Positions 1 to 7,909 of a stretch of DNA of 64,000 bases are shown one piece after another. The notes under the pieces were generated by a model. The model searched no databases. It saw only the letters and a list, made by a program, of their open reading frames with translations, and was not told the DNA's origin. The DNA lies in contig NOUX01000003.1 in assembly GCA_002245855.1 (NCBI GenBank), forward strand, positions 310,001-374,000, read 5' to 3'. The position numbers were made by a program, and so were the translations under genes. Origin of the DNA: Sphingobacterium cellulitidis. GTDB lineage: Bacteria; Bacteroidota; Bacteroidia; Sphingobacteriales; Sphingobacteriaceae. Position 1 is the first letter of the stretch; each line of letters opens with the position of its first letter.

Positions 1-1354
1 ACTGCTTAGTGATTTCATAGCGATCTTCATTACTCAATGCTGGACCATCTTTCAAGAAATGATTCAAATAAGCATTTACGTAACTTTCTGATTTTCTTTT
101 ATCACGCTCAGTGTATGAGGTTTCATTAGATTTAGCAATCGAACTGATAGCACGTTTGAATTCAGTTTCTGTAAAACCAAACTTTTGAAAACGATCTAAT
201 TCTCTAACCACTGCTTTAAAACCATCTTCAAACTGACCTGGTTTAGAAATAAAGAAGGCACCTAAATTATCAATTCCACCGATAAAGCCAGAGATATCTA
301 CTCCAGCTTGAATAAATGGAGGATTTGCTGACTGACCTAATTCGCTAAAACGAGCATTGATCATTTGGTTGAAAACATCTTTCAACAAGTCCCTTCTATA
401 ATCCTTAACAGTAGAAACCTTTTCTTCAGGATGTTTGATCATGATCTGACCAACAGTGTAAGTCATTTCAGGATCTGTTACTTTAATAAATTGGTTTTTA
501 TTAAGTAAGTCAACTTTATACTCAGTACGAGGTTTCAAGTCCTTTGGCACCTTCATATCCGAGAATAATCTTTTCACTTCAGCTTCCATTTGCTGAGGAT
601 CGATATCTCCCACGATAATCAATGATTGAAGATCCGGGCGGTACCATTGTGCATGGAAATTACGAATAACTTCAGGGTCGAATTTTGTTACAACTTCTTC
701 CGTTCCAATAGGAAGTCTATCCGCATAACGAGATCCATTTAACATGACCTTGAAATACTGATCACGCATGCGTTGCATTGCTCCGCGGCCACCACGCATC
801 TCTTCCATGATAACACCTCTCTCCTTGTTGATCTCATCTGTTTCAAGCATCGCATCTTGTGCCCAATCGCGCATCACCTGCAAGCCGTTTTTCAATAATT
901 CAGGATCATCCGAAGGAATCGGTAACTGATAAACAGTTTCATCAAAACTGGTATAGGCATTTAAATCAGAGCCAAATCTTACTCCTGCCTTTTGTAAATA
1001 GTCAATCAACTCATTTTTAGGAAAATGCTTTAATCCATTAAAGTTCATGTGTTCCATAAAGTGAGCCAAGCCTAACTCCTTTTCATTCTCTAAAATTGAA
1101 CCTACTTTCATCGCAAGAAACATAGTTACTCGCTTCTCAGGTTCTGAATTTTTACGAATGTAATATTGAAAGCCATTCGCCAATTTACCCTTGATAACAT
1201 CCTTATCAAATGGCAATTTTGCATCCCATTTCAGGGAGTCGTTCATCAATACTACTTTTGCTTCTGAATGAAGGTGGGTCGGCACGTAAGCACTAGCCAT
1301 TTCCGTTGCAAATGGCAAGAGAAATGCTAATGCGAGGGGTTTTAGAATTTTCAT
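1..1354 (-). CDS. M16 family zinc metallopeptidase (pitrilysin-like), partial
   Basis: The reading frame is open from an ATG at 1352-1354 to the left edge, so the C-terminal part is missing. The first ~23 residues form a signal peptide, so the enzyme is exported, probably periplasmic. Residues 98-102 read HFMEH, the inverted zinc motif HxxEH of M16 peptidases, in the usual setting (GLAH...NFNG). About 451 residues are visible; full-length periplasmic M16 proteins of Bacteroidota are about 900 or more. Expected role is degradation of peptides in the periplasm. It is divergently arranged with xerD across a 122-bp AT-rich gap. Family assignment is firm; substrate is unknown. Confidence 0.93.
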   Translation of the reverse strand, partial: MKILKPLALAFLLPFATEMASAYVPTHLHSEAKVVLMNDSLKWDAKLPFDKDVIKGKLANGFQYYIRKNSEPEKRVTMFLAMKVGSILENEKELGLAHFMEHMNFNGLKHFPKNELIDYLQKAGVRFGSDLNAYTSFDETVYQLPIPSDDPELLKNGLQVMRDWAQDAMLETDEINKERGVIMEEMRGGRGAMQRMRDQYFKVMLNGSRYADRLPIGTEEVVTKFDPEVIRNFHAQWYRPDLQSLIIVGDIDPQQMEAEVKRLFSDMKVPKDLKPRTEYKVDLLNKNQFIKVTDPEMTYTVGQIMIKHPEEKVSTVKDYRRDLLKDVFNQMINARFSELGQSANPPFIQAGVDISGFIGGIDNLGAFFISKPGQFEDGFKAVVRELDRFQKFGFTETEFKRAISSIAKSNETSYTERDKRKSESYVNAYLNHFLKDGPALSNEDRYEITKQ

Positions 1355-1476
1355 AATTTCAAAAAAAATTTACTAGAATGGTTACTAATTTATATTTGGA
1401 TAGCAATCTACAATAAATTTATTTAGCTTTAAAACAAATCTTCTATTCAAACTTATGATTTAATTTTTTTTAACAA

Positions 1477-2370
1477 ATGGATTGGGAACAGACAAAAAGA
1501 GATTTTAAACGTTATTTATTATTAGAAAGAGGATTAAGCGATAATAGCATCGCAGCATACTTAAATGATGTTCATAAACTACAAAGCTATGCAGAATTAA
1601 ATCATATTGATTTAAGGGAATTTCAAACCCAACATATCCAGCAATTTCTGCAATGGATAAATGAGTTTCCTATTTCTGCATACAGCCAGGCACGCATGCT
1701 CTCCGGAATAAAAACCTTCTTCGGATATTTACAAATAGAACATGGATTCCCAAACAATCCAGCCGAATTAATTGAAACCCCAAGACTTTCCCGAAAAATC
1801 CCAGCCGTATTAAGCATTGAAGAAATCGACCAGCTGATCGCAGCTATCGACCTTTCTTCTCCTGAAGGAATGCGTAATAAAACAATCCTAGAAATTTTAT
1901 ATGGATGCGGACTCAGGGTATCGGAGTTATGCAACCTCAAAATTTCAAATTTGTTCCTTGATGTCGAATTTATAAAAGTCGAAGGAAAAGGAAATAAGGA
2001 AAGGTTAATCCCAATTGGTCAACAAGCCATCAAATACCTCAAAATTTATTTGGAAGAAATTAGGGTTCATCAATCTATAAAATCCGGAATGGAAGACTTC
2101 GTATTCTTAAATCGTAGAGGTTCTCCCCTTTCCAGAGTCATGATATTTCTAATCATTAAAGACCTTGCCAGTAAAATTGGCCTTGCCAAAGAAATTAGTC
2201 CCCATACATTTAGGCATAGCTTTGCTTCACATTTAGTGGAAGGTGGTGCAGACTTAAGAGCCGTACAGGATATGCTTGGACATGAGAGTATTACGACTAC
2301 TGAAATCTATACCCATATCGATAAAGAATATCTTCAAAGTGTCATTACTCAATTTCACCCTAGATCTTAA
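1477..2370 (+). CDS. xerD: Site-specific tyrosine recombinase XerD/XerC type
   Basis: The protein has 297 residues, normal for Xer recombinases. An N-terminal SAM-like DNA-binding domain (about 1-95) precedes the catalytic domain. The complete catalytic set is visible: R147 in GCGLRVSEL, K171 in the beta-hairpin, H243-x-x-R246 in SPHTFR, H269 in MLGH and the nucleophile Y278 in TEIYTH. Its role is resolution of chromosome dimers at dif together with a partner. It sits in ordinary chromosome and is not the integrase of the downstream element, which differs strongly in its motifs. XerC and XerD cannot be told apart with certainty here; XerD is the better guess from length and motif spacing. Confidence 0.9.
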   Translation: MDWEQTKRDFKRYLLLERGLSDNSIAAYLNDVHKLQSYAELNHIDLREFQTQHIQQFLQWINEFPISAYSQARMLSGIKTFFGYLQIEHGFPNNPAELIETPRLSRKIPAVLSIEEIDQLIAAIDLSSPEGMRNKTILEILYGCGLRVSELCNLKISNLFLDVEFIKVEGKGNKERLIPIGQQAIKYLKIYLEEIRVHQSIKSGMEDFVFLNRRGSPLSRVMIFLIIKDLASKIGLAKEISPHTFRHSFASHLVEGGADLRAVQDMLGHESITTTEIYTHIDKEYLQSVITQFHPRS

Positions 2371-2390
2371 TGCAACAAAGTTTAATTTAA

Positions 2391-2422
2391 TTTGCAACAG
2401 TATTGCATTTAATATATCTTTG
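2391..2422 (+). promoter_or_regulatory. Promoter with overlapping palindromic operator of the receptor cluster
   Basis: TTTG at 2391-2394 and TATCTTTG at 2415-2422 are separated by 20 bp and match the Bacteroidota sigma-A consensus (TTTG, about 19-21 bp, TAnnTTTG). A perfect inverted repeat, TGCAA-5 bp-TTGCA, lies at 2393-2407 and overlaps the -33 box, a place where a repressor would block RNA polymerase. A Fur/Zur-type metal repressor would fit the His-rich products downstream, but that is inference. Confidence 0.55.
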
Positions 2423-2426
2423 CAAT

Positions 2427-2789
2427 GTGATAAGATTATTGAGGTCGTATAAACAATTAATTTCAACGCTATGGATTGGGGTCATGTTCCTTTCCATTTC
2501 TTTGATTGTTTTACACCGTCATGATCTCCATACAGATTCCCATGATTCCTGCCATTTAAATGAAAAACACAATCATCAGCATTCCCATGCTGAAGACTGT
2601 CAGTATTGTTTTTTATTTTTTCAGCAAGGAATTAATCTAGTAACTCCATTTTTATGGGAATCAAATCCGGAGAGCTTCCAAATCAATACGATTTTAAATA
2701 ATCGCATCTTTGAGTCTCCCCTATTAAAAATTCTATCCAGCAAAAGTCTCCGTGCGCCTCCAATCTACACGTTATCCAAAATCGTGTAA
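2427..2789 (+). CDS. Small His/Cys-rich membrane-anchored protein
   Basis: I do not recognise a named family. From the GTG at 2427 the product begins with a basic stretch and one hydrophobic segment (about residues 10-28). A metal-binding-looking stretch rich in His and Cys follows (residues ~29-58, including HNHQHSH and CQYC), then a tail ending in RAPPIYTLSKIV. Start choice is uncertain. The promoter at 2391-2422 would place the transcript start at about 2427-2430, so either the mRNA is nearly leaderless or translation starts at TTG 2439 or ATG 2484. The gene leads the cluster with the receptor and lipoprotein, suggesting a role in metal handling at the envelope. Confidence 0.6.
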   Translation: MIRLLRSYKQLISTLWIGVMFLSISLIVLHRHDLHTDSHDSCHLNEKHNHQHSHAEDCQYCFLFFQQGINLVTPFLWESNPESFQINTILNNRIFESPLLKILSSKSLRAPPIYTLSKIV

Positions 2790-2825
2790 TATATCTATAG
2801 TAATTATCAAATTATAACAACATAC

Positions 2826-5135
2826 ATGTTGAAATACGCATGGACTGTACTGATTGTATTCCTTATGAATGCAGCATCAGCACAGGACAAATCCATTCAA
2901 TATATCAATGGTATAGTTGTCGATGAGAAAGCCCAGCCTATTTTTGGTGCTAATATCAGTATTTCTAATACCGACAATCATACCTCATCAGATGTTCATG
3001 GTCACTTTAAAATCAAAGCTGGCCAAGGACATCAACATCTTGCAATCAAAGTTTCAGCATTGGGCTATGAAACCTTTGAACAATTCGTTCATCAGGAAGC
3101 TGATAGCTTGCTTAAGATTGTTCTTAAAAGCTACAGTGAAATGATCGACGCCGTTTCAGTTTCTGCACAAGTAGAGGAACAGCGCACCGCTGTTAAATCA
3201 AAACTGAACAGCCAGCAGATCGAAGAAAGTAAGGGTAAATTGGTCGCCGAAGTGTTTTCAAAACTTTCTGGTGTATCCATATTAAATACGGGGCATTCAG
3301 TTTCCAAACCTGTTATTCATGGTATGCATTCTAATCGGGTAATATTATTAAACCATGGAGTCAAACAGGAAAGTCAACAATGGGGACTGGAACATGCCCC
3401 TGAATTGGACCCTTTTACTGCGGATGAATTTGAAGTTATCAAAGGTGCACAGGCCGTCCGCTATGGTGCAGATGCATTAGGTGGTGTATTGATTGCAAAG
3501 TCTCAACAGATTGATCCTAATAAAATCTCTGGAAGAGTTGACTTGATTGCTCAATCCAACGGCAGAGGCGGAACCGCTAACCTTCAATTGGAAGGCGGAA
3601 TTAAATCTATTAATGGTTTAGCATGGAAAGCTCAAGCTTCTGGCAAAAAATTGGGCGATATCAAGTCACCTGATTATTTCCTGGGAAATACCGGTTCAGA
3701 GGAATTAAATTTCTCCGGAACGCTTCAATATAAAAAGGATAGAAATTACTTTGAAGCATTCTATAGCAGATTTTCAACTGAATTAGGAGTATTTTATGGT
3801 GCCCACATTGGTAGCATTGAAGATATCTATGCAAGAATTGAAAATGGTGAACCCTTTGAAAAATATGATTTCAGCTTTAAGATAAATGCCCCGAGACAAC
3901 AGGTTTCGCATCAATTGGGAAAACTAAAGTATCAGCATCAGTTTAAGAACGATTACCAATTAGATGCTCAATACTCATGGCAGCAAAATCATCGCCAAGA
4001 ATTTGATATGCGGAGAGCCTTGGAAGACAATATTCCAATGTCCGACATGGTCCTTACCTCCCAACAATTGCAATTAATCTTAAAGGCAAAATCACATAGC
4101 TTTGGCCTGGATGCCGGAAATCAGGTAAACAACAATACCGCCGGTACTGGTACTACCCCTATTATCCCAAATTTTGATAATTATTCCTTAGGGATTTTTG
4201 GAATTCATCAATTCCGCTTAAATCAATGGATACTGGAAGCTGGATGGCGCTATGACTACCGTTATTTCGACGCAGCAGGATATCGTTATAAGTATACGGG
4301 TGCTCAGCAAAACGGCCCACAACAGTATTTGTTAGAAGATAATAGGAGTTTCCATAATTTCTCAGGATCCTTAGGTGTTGCTTATCCCATTAGCCCGGAA
4401 TGGCAATATAGAAGCAGTGTTGGCCTTGCATGGCGTGCTCCAACAGCAAATGAGCTCTACAGTGATGGAGTTCACCATGGAGCCGGAATCTATGAAATTG
4501 GAAATTTGAATCTTAAAGCAGAACAAGGATTGAAATGGGTGCATTCTATTTCACACAAATCTGAATCCCTGGAATTGACCTCTGATATCTATGGACAATA
4601 TATCCATAACTATATCTATGCAGCTCCAAATCCAGACTCTGTCAGACAAACTATCCGCGGTACTTTTCCAGTATTTAGCTATTCCCAAAACAAAGCTTTG
4701 TTCTACGGACTAGATCTTCAACTAATCTGGAAGATTACGCCAAAAATTAATTATGCATTACAAGCAAGTTTGGTAAGAGCAAAAAACATCAGTACCGACA
4801 GTTTTCTGCCTTATATTCCCTCGGACAGAATGCAGAACTCCATTCAATGGTATTATGCTGCCGAAGGAAAGGGATATGTCAAACTAAGCCATGAATTTGT
4901 GGCTAAACAAAACCGATATACTGAAGGAACTGACTATGTCGCTCCGCCGGCAGCTTATAATTTATTCAACGTATATATTACACATCCACTAAATATTAAT
5001 AATAACCCTTTCAATCTTTCTATGGCGGTGGACAATCTTTTCAACACTAGTTATAAGGACTATATGGATCGTTTCCGATACTATGCCCATCGCCCAGGAA
5101 GGAATTTTATTCTATCTGTAAACTATAAATTCTAA
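2826..5135 (+). CDS. TonB-dependent outer-membrane receptor
   Basis: The 769-residue protein starts with a cleavable signal peptide (to about residue 20). A carboxypeptidase D regulatory-like beta domain follows (about 26-110, with GIVVDEKAQPIFGANI), then a plug domain (about 120-230) and a beta-barrel ending in phenylalanine (NYKF). This is the usual build of single-component Bacteroidota TonB receptors, not a 1000-residue SusC. It imports a bulky or scarce substrate across the outer membrane using the proton motive force. It lies between two His-rich genes, and several His residues sit in its own N-terminal region, so a metal or metal chelate is a reasonable guess but not shown. Confidence 0.88.
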   Translation: MLKYAWTVLIVFLMNAASAQDKSIQYINGIVVDEKAQPIFGANISISNTDNHTSSDVHGHFKIKAGQGHQHLAIKVSALGYETFEQFVHQEADSLLKIVLKSYSEMIDAVSVSAQVEEQRTAVKSKLNSQQIEESKGKLVAEVFSKLSGVSILNTGHSVSKPVIHGMHSNRVILLNHGVKQESQQWGLEHAPELDPFTADEFEVIKGAQAVRYGADALGGVLIAKSQQIDPNKISGRVDLIAQSNGRGGTANLQLEGGIKSINGLAWKAQASGKKLGDIKSPDYFLGNTGSEELNFSGTLQYKKDRNYFEAFYSRFSTELGVFYGAHIGSIEDIYARIENGEPFEKYDFSFKINAPRQQVSHQLGKLKYQHQFKNDYQLDAQYSWQQNHRQEFDMRRALEDNIPMSDMVLTSQQLQLILKAKSHSFGLDAGNQVNNNTAGTGTTPIIPNFDNYSLGIFGIHQFRLNQWILEAGWRYDYRYFDAAGYRYKYTGAQQNGPQQYLLEDNRSFHNFSGSLGVAYPISPEWQYRSSVGLAWRAPTANELYSDGVHHGAGIYEIGNLNLKAEQGLKWVHSISHKSESLELTSDIYGQYIHNYIYAAPNPDSVRQTIRGTFPVFSYSQNKALFYGLDLQLIWKITPKINYALQASLVRAKNISTDSFLPYIPSDRMQNSIQWYYAAEGKGYVKLSHEFVAKQNRYTEGTDYVAPPAAYNLFNVYITHPLNINNNPFNLSMAVDNLFNTSYKDYMDRFRYYAHRPGRNFILSVNYKF

Positions 5136-5146
5136 AACAAAAAATC

Positions 5147-5779
5147 ATGAAATCAAACATTATTATCTTATTCATATTAGCTTCTTTCTTTACTTTTCAA
5201 TCTTGTTCTAAAGATGATCCAACCCCTGAGGTAGATCAGGAAGAAGTAGGCTCAGCAACTCTAACTTTCACGGAGGTTGAAGCAGAAAAACATGACGACC
5301 ACTATCATTACCATGATATCAGCAACCCAGAAGTTGAATCCGTAGAATTCTCAGGTGAAAAATTTCTACCTCCTGTAGGTGCTCATATTCATTTGGAAGT
5401 TGGTAAATCTTACCGTTTCGACTTAAAAGTTAAGGATTTTGCTGGTCGCGAGAGCCAACAAACATTTATCGACCGTGCTGACCAACATTTTGCATTCCTT
5501 TTAGGAGCACCCGCAGGTACTTTATCCGCTGAATATGCTGATAAAACAGCCGATGGAAAAGCAGCAAATGTAGGTGTTACAGGTTATATCACAGTTCTAA
5601 AAGCTTCCAATAGCTTCACATTCCGTTATTTACTTCGCCATCTTAACCCTGGGGTTAAAAGTACCATCAATCCGAAAACTGATATTTTCAATGCAGACTT
5701 CAATAAGTTCGGTGGTGCAAATGACTTAGATCTGAAGGTAGAATTGCACCTTGTAGAGGAAGGTCACGAAGGCCATTAA
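5147..5779 (+). CDS. His-rich lipoprotein next to the TonB receptor
   Basis: The 210-residue product has a lipoprotein signal with lipobox FQSC (Cys at residue 20) followed by an acidic linker. A cluster of acidic and His residues (HDDHYHYHD) lies near residue 50, and the protein ends in EEGHEGH. The rest is predicted beta-rich. It starts 12 bp after the receptor stop, so the two are surely co-transcribed. It probably sits on the membrane surface and captures or hands over the ligand of the receptor; the His runs suggest zinc or copper. No named family can be given with confidence. Confidence 0.75.
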   Translation: MKSNIIILFILASFFTFQSCSKDDPTPEVDQEEVGSATLTFTEVEAEKHDDHYHYHDISNPEVESVEFSGEKFLPPVGAHIHLEVGKSYRFDLKVKDFAGRESQQTFIDRADQHFAFLLGAPAGTLSAEYADKTADGKAANVGVTGYITVLKASNSFTFRYLLRHLNPGVKSTINPKTDIFNADFNKFGGANDLDLKVELHLVEEGHEGH

Positions 5780-5799
5780 CAGAAAGTAAGGCTCAAAAT

Positions 5800-5829
5800 C
5801 AATAGCTTGCTAATTTCAGCAAGCTATTG
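5800..5829 (+). terminator. Stem-loop after the receptor operon
   Basis: A 12-bp perfect stem (CAATAGCTTGCT and AGCAAGCTATTG) with a 6-base loop lies 20 bp after the lipoprotein stop. The downstream tract is AT-rich rather than a clean T run, so termination is likely but not classical. Confidence 0.6.
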
Positions 5830-5868
5830 TTATATAAAAACCATAAAAAGTATTATTTTTGGCGAGCC

Positions 5869-5940
5869 GCCTCCGTAGTTCAATGGATAGAATGTTAGAT
5901 TCCGGTTCTGATGATGTAGGTTCGATTCCTACCGGAGGTA
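5869..5940 (+). tRNA. tRNA-Arg (anticodon CCG)
   Basis: A full cloverleaf can be folded. The acceptor stem GCCTCCG pairs with CGGAGGT, the anticodon stem TTAGA pairs with TCTGA, and the loop TTCCGGT puts CCG at positions 34-36. The T arm GTAGG-TTCGATT-CCTAC is intact and the discriminator base is A. CCA is not encoded. The gene reads codon CGG. Confidence 0.93.
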
Positions 5941-5941
5941 C

Positions 5942-5969
5942 AAAAAAAGCCGCTTATAGCGGCTTTTTT
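5942..5969 (+). terminator. Rho-independent terminator after tRNA-Arg
   Basis: A GCCGC/GCGGC stem with a short TTATA-centred loop is flanked by an A run and a T run (bidirectional form), immediately after the tRNA. Confidence 0.85.
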
Positions 5970-6065
5970 CTTATAATAGTACTTCGTTTTTAGTGTTTAA
6001 ACCTACTTTGATAGAACCGTTGACTGCATTGATTCAACCAACATCTCCTACCTATTTTCTTTTTT

Positions 6066-6365
6066 TTATTTAAGATCTTTGATATCTCCTGTTTTTAACT
6101 CGATAATTGCTCCTTCAAATCGAATGGTTACATCTGTAACTGCGTGAACTTCAACATTAGAGACTTCACAATCTTTATAAATTGTCTTTTGTCCTAAATT
6201 CATTCTCTTCGGTTCCTGAGTGTCAATAATCAAATCTATTTGACCTGACTTATATACTTCTACATATTTTTCAGGACAACCATCTGTCTTTGAACATGCT
6301 ACGATTGAGCTTGCAAAAATTAAAATAGCTACTACTTTAATTGCATTATTAATAATTGATTTCAT
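6066..6365 (-). CDS. Small lipoprotein of unknown function
   Basis: The frame extends further upstream, but the ATG at 6363-6365 gives a sensible lipoprotein signal peptide (MKSIINNAIKVVAILIF...SIVAC) with the acylated Cys at about residue 24. The ~100-residue product ends with a beta-rich region containing two more Cys, in DGCPEK and KDCEVS, which could form a disulphide. No family recognised. It is a single gene on the minus strand between tRNA-Arg and rpsU. Confidence 0.65.
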   Translation of the reverse strand: MKSIINNAIKVVAILIFASSIVACSKTDGCPEKYVEVYKSGQIDLIIDTQEPKRMNLGQKTIYKDCEVSNVEVHAVTDVTIRFEGAIIELKTGDIKDLK

Positions 6366-6620
6366 TTGGATTGATAGTTTCAAAAGTAGGTGTTTAAACA
6401 TTACTATTTTACGGATAACCATATTTCTATCGAAATTTTATTTTTTTCTCAGAATAGAAACAAGGATTTAGCTAAATACCTTAATTCATCCCTATGATCG
6501 AAAAACACGCAATAACCTTTATCCCAAAAATTTCTTTTTATAAGAATATATCACTTTTGGAGTTATTACAAATAAAAAAAGGACCTATTGGTCCAACATA
6601 TCTAAAAATAGTATAAACTA

Positions 6621-6648
6621 AAAAAAGCTGCCCTTAAGCAGCTTTTTT
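6621..6648 (-). terminator. Rho-independent terminator of rpsU
   Basis: An AGCTGC/GCAGCT stem with a 6-base loop is bordered by A and T runs; it lies 6 bp past the rpsU stop on the minus strand. Confidence 0.88.
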
Positions 6649-6654
6649 ATATCA

Positions 6655-6846
6655 TTACGCATTCTCCTGATTTAAAGATTGCTTATAAATAGCCTTCTTA
6701 ACTTGGATACGACGAGCAACGGATTTCTTCTCATAAGCTTGACGCGAACGTAATTCTCTTAAAACGCCTGTCTTCTCGAATTTCTTCTTGAAACGTTTTA
6801 ACGCTCTATCTAAAGATTCTCCTTCTTTTACATTAACAATAATCAT
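6655..6846 (-). CDS. rpsU: 30S ribosomal protein S21
   Basis: The 63-residue basic protein is typical of Bacteroidota S21: an [19 protein letters not shown] start, the conserved [23 protein letters not shown] helix region, and a Lys/Arg-rich C-terminal half. It binds the small subunit near the 3' end of 16S rRNA and takes part in initiation. It is monocistronic with its own terminator at 6621-6648. Confidence 0.97.
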   Translation of the reverse strand: MIIVNVKEGESLDRALKRFKKKFEKTGVLRELRSRQAYEKKSVARRIQVKKAIYKQSLNQENA

Positions 6847-6927
6847 AGCTTTTTTGTATACCTCCTTCCGTCGTAAAATTCTTGGTCTGCAAAGATACGT
6901 AAAGCAAGAGGATTACACAAGCTATAT

Positions 6928-7560
6928 TTAATATAATTTATAGTCAGCTACAATCTGTTCCAAGGGTCGCTCCTTACTACATAGTACAGTCTGGATACCA
7001 AGCTTCTTCGCTCCTTCCAAATGCTGCGGACTATCATCCACAAATAATGATTCTTCCGGATTTAAGTTATTCTCATTCAATACCCGCTCAAAAATAGCAG
7101 CATCCGGCTTCCTTAAATGTTCCAAATGCGAATAATAGGTTCTCTCGAAGAACACATCATTGCTCGGGACGCCATATTTCTCCTGAATATGATTCATACA
7201 ATAAGCATAATGAAGCTCATTGTTGTTACTGCATAAGAAAGTACGATAATTGTCTCTTAAATTTTCAAGGATCTGATGTTTTCCTTCAGGCACTCCAATC
7301 AGTAATGAATTCCACGCAGTATCAATTTCATCATCAGTCAGATCAAACTTATTGGCTTTTTGCCGAACCCCATCTCGAAATTCAGGAACCGTTATTTCGC
7401 CTTTATCAAAGGAATCAAACAAAGTGTCCTGTCCATGGTGTCCAAAAAAATCATCTACATTTTTAATACCCAAATCTATAAATGCCTGACGCACTTTAGG
7501 AAAGTCAATCATAAAGATCACATTCCCATAATCCAGAATAACATTTTTAATTTTTTGCAT
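6928..7560 (-). CDS. HAD-superfamily hydrolase (subfamily IA)
   Basis: Starting at the ATG 7558-7560, the protein is 210 residues. Motif I is DYGNVIF (nucleophile Asp near residue 10), motif II the SNN of FLCSNNN, motif III the Lys of RKPDAAIF, and motif IV FVDDSPQHLEGAKKLG. This set matches sugar-phosphate or nucleotide phosphatases of the YihX-like group. An upstream in-frame ATG would add 14 residues of AT-rich leader and is less likely. It is the last chromosomal protein gene before the tRNA that carries the mobile element. Exact substrate is unknown. Confidence 0.85.
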   Translation of the reverse strand: MQKIKNVILDYGNVIFMIDFPKVRQAFIDLGIKNVDDFFGHHGQDTLFDSFDKGEITVPEFRDGVRQKANKFDLTDDEIDTAWNSLLIGVPEGKHQILENLRDNYRTFLCSNNNELHYAYCMNHIQEKYGVPSNDVFFERTYYSHLEHLRKPDAAIFERVLNENNLNPEESLFVDDSPQHLEGAKKLGIQTVLCSKERPLEQIVADYKLY

Positions 7561-7648
7561 ATAAAAATTTTGTTTTCTCGTCTCAAATATCGATAATTGC
7601 ATCGTTAAAACGGGTATCCACTCCCATTTTTTAACACAAAAAATAACC

Positions 7649-7722
7649 GCGCCTATAGCTCAGTCGGTTAGAGTAGAAGACTCATAATCTTTTGGTCCCT
7701 GGTTCGAGCCCAGGTGGGCGCA
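7649..7722 (+). tRNA. tRNA-Met (anticodon CAT), insertion target of the element
   Basis: The acceptor stem GCGCCTA pairs fully with TGGGCGC, the anticodon stem GAAGA pairs with TCTTT, and the loop CTCATAA gives CAT. The T arm CCTGG-TTCGAGC-CCAGG is intact, with discriminator A. The paired 1-72 position argues against the initiator. An elongator tRNA-Met is most likely, but a lysidine-modified tRNA-Ile2 cannot be excluded by eye. The integrase gene begins about 190 bp downstream, the usual arrangement for an element inserted at a tRNA 3' end. Confidence 0.92.
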
Positions 7723-7727
7723 CTTTC

Positions 7728-7764
7728 AAAAAAAGCCGTTTTTCTTTACGAAAAATGGCTTTTT
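7728..7764 (+). terminator. Terminator after tRNA-Met
   Basis: A 15-bp stem (AAAAAGCCGTTTTTC against GAAAAATGGCTTTTT, one G-T wobble) with a 5-base loop ends in a T run, 5 bp after the tRNA. Confidence 0.8.
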
Positions 7765-7853
7765 ACGTTTATTAGGGCGCTTTAGGAGCATGTGCCCTAC
7801 GCTGTATCGGATTCCCCGAAACGGTGTGTTTTACATAGTTTTTTGTTGAACTT

Positions 7854-7894
7854 CACACAAAACCGTAACAAATAGGTAACGGAACTTTTGTGTG
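7854..7894. promoter_or_regulatory. Inverted repeat upstream of the integrase gene
   Basis: The arms CACACAAAACCGT (7854-7866) and ACGG-AAC-TTTTGTGTG (7879-7894) are complementary apart from a 3-base bulge. They lie in the space between the attachment site and the integrase start, where integrase arm-type sites, excisionase sites or an integrase operator are expected. Which of these it is cannot be told from sequence. Confidence 0.4.
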
Positions 7895-7909
7895 GCAATT
7901 GAAAAAATT

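Noticed and set aside
1477..2370. Second integrase of the mobile element
   Set aside because: It has the Xer motif set with Arg147 and Xer length, and lies about 5 kb outside the element among chromosomal genes.
5869..5940. tRNA-Arg as the insertion site of the element
   Set aside because: The genes after it (small lipoprotein, rpsU, HAD) are chromosomal in type, and the integrase lies next to tRNA-Met.
7649..7722. Initiator tRNA-fMet
   Set aside because: The first acceptor pair is G-C; bacterial initiators have an unpaired 1-72 position.
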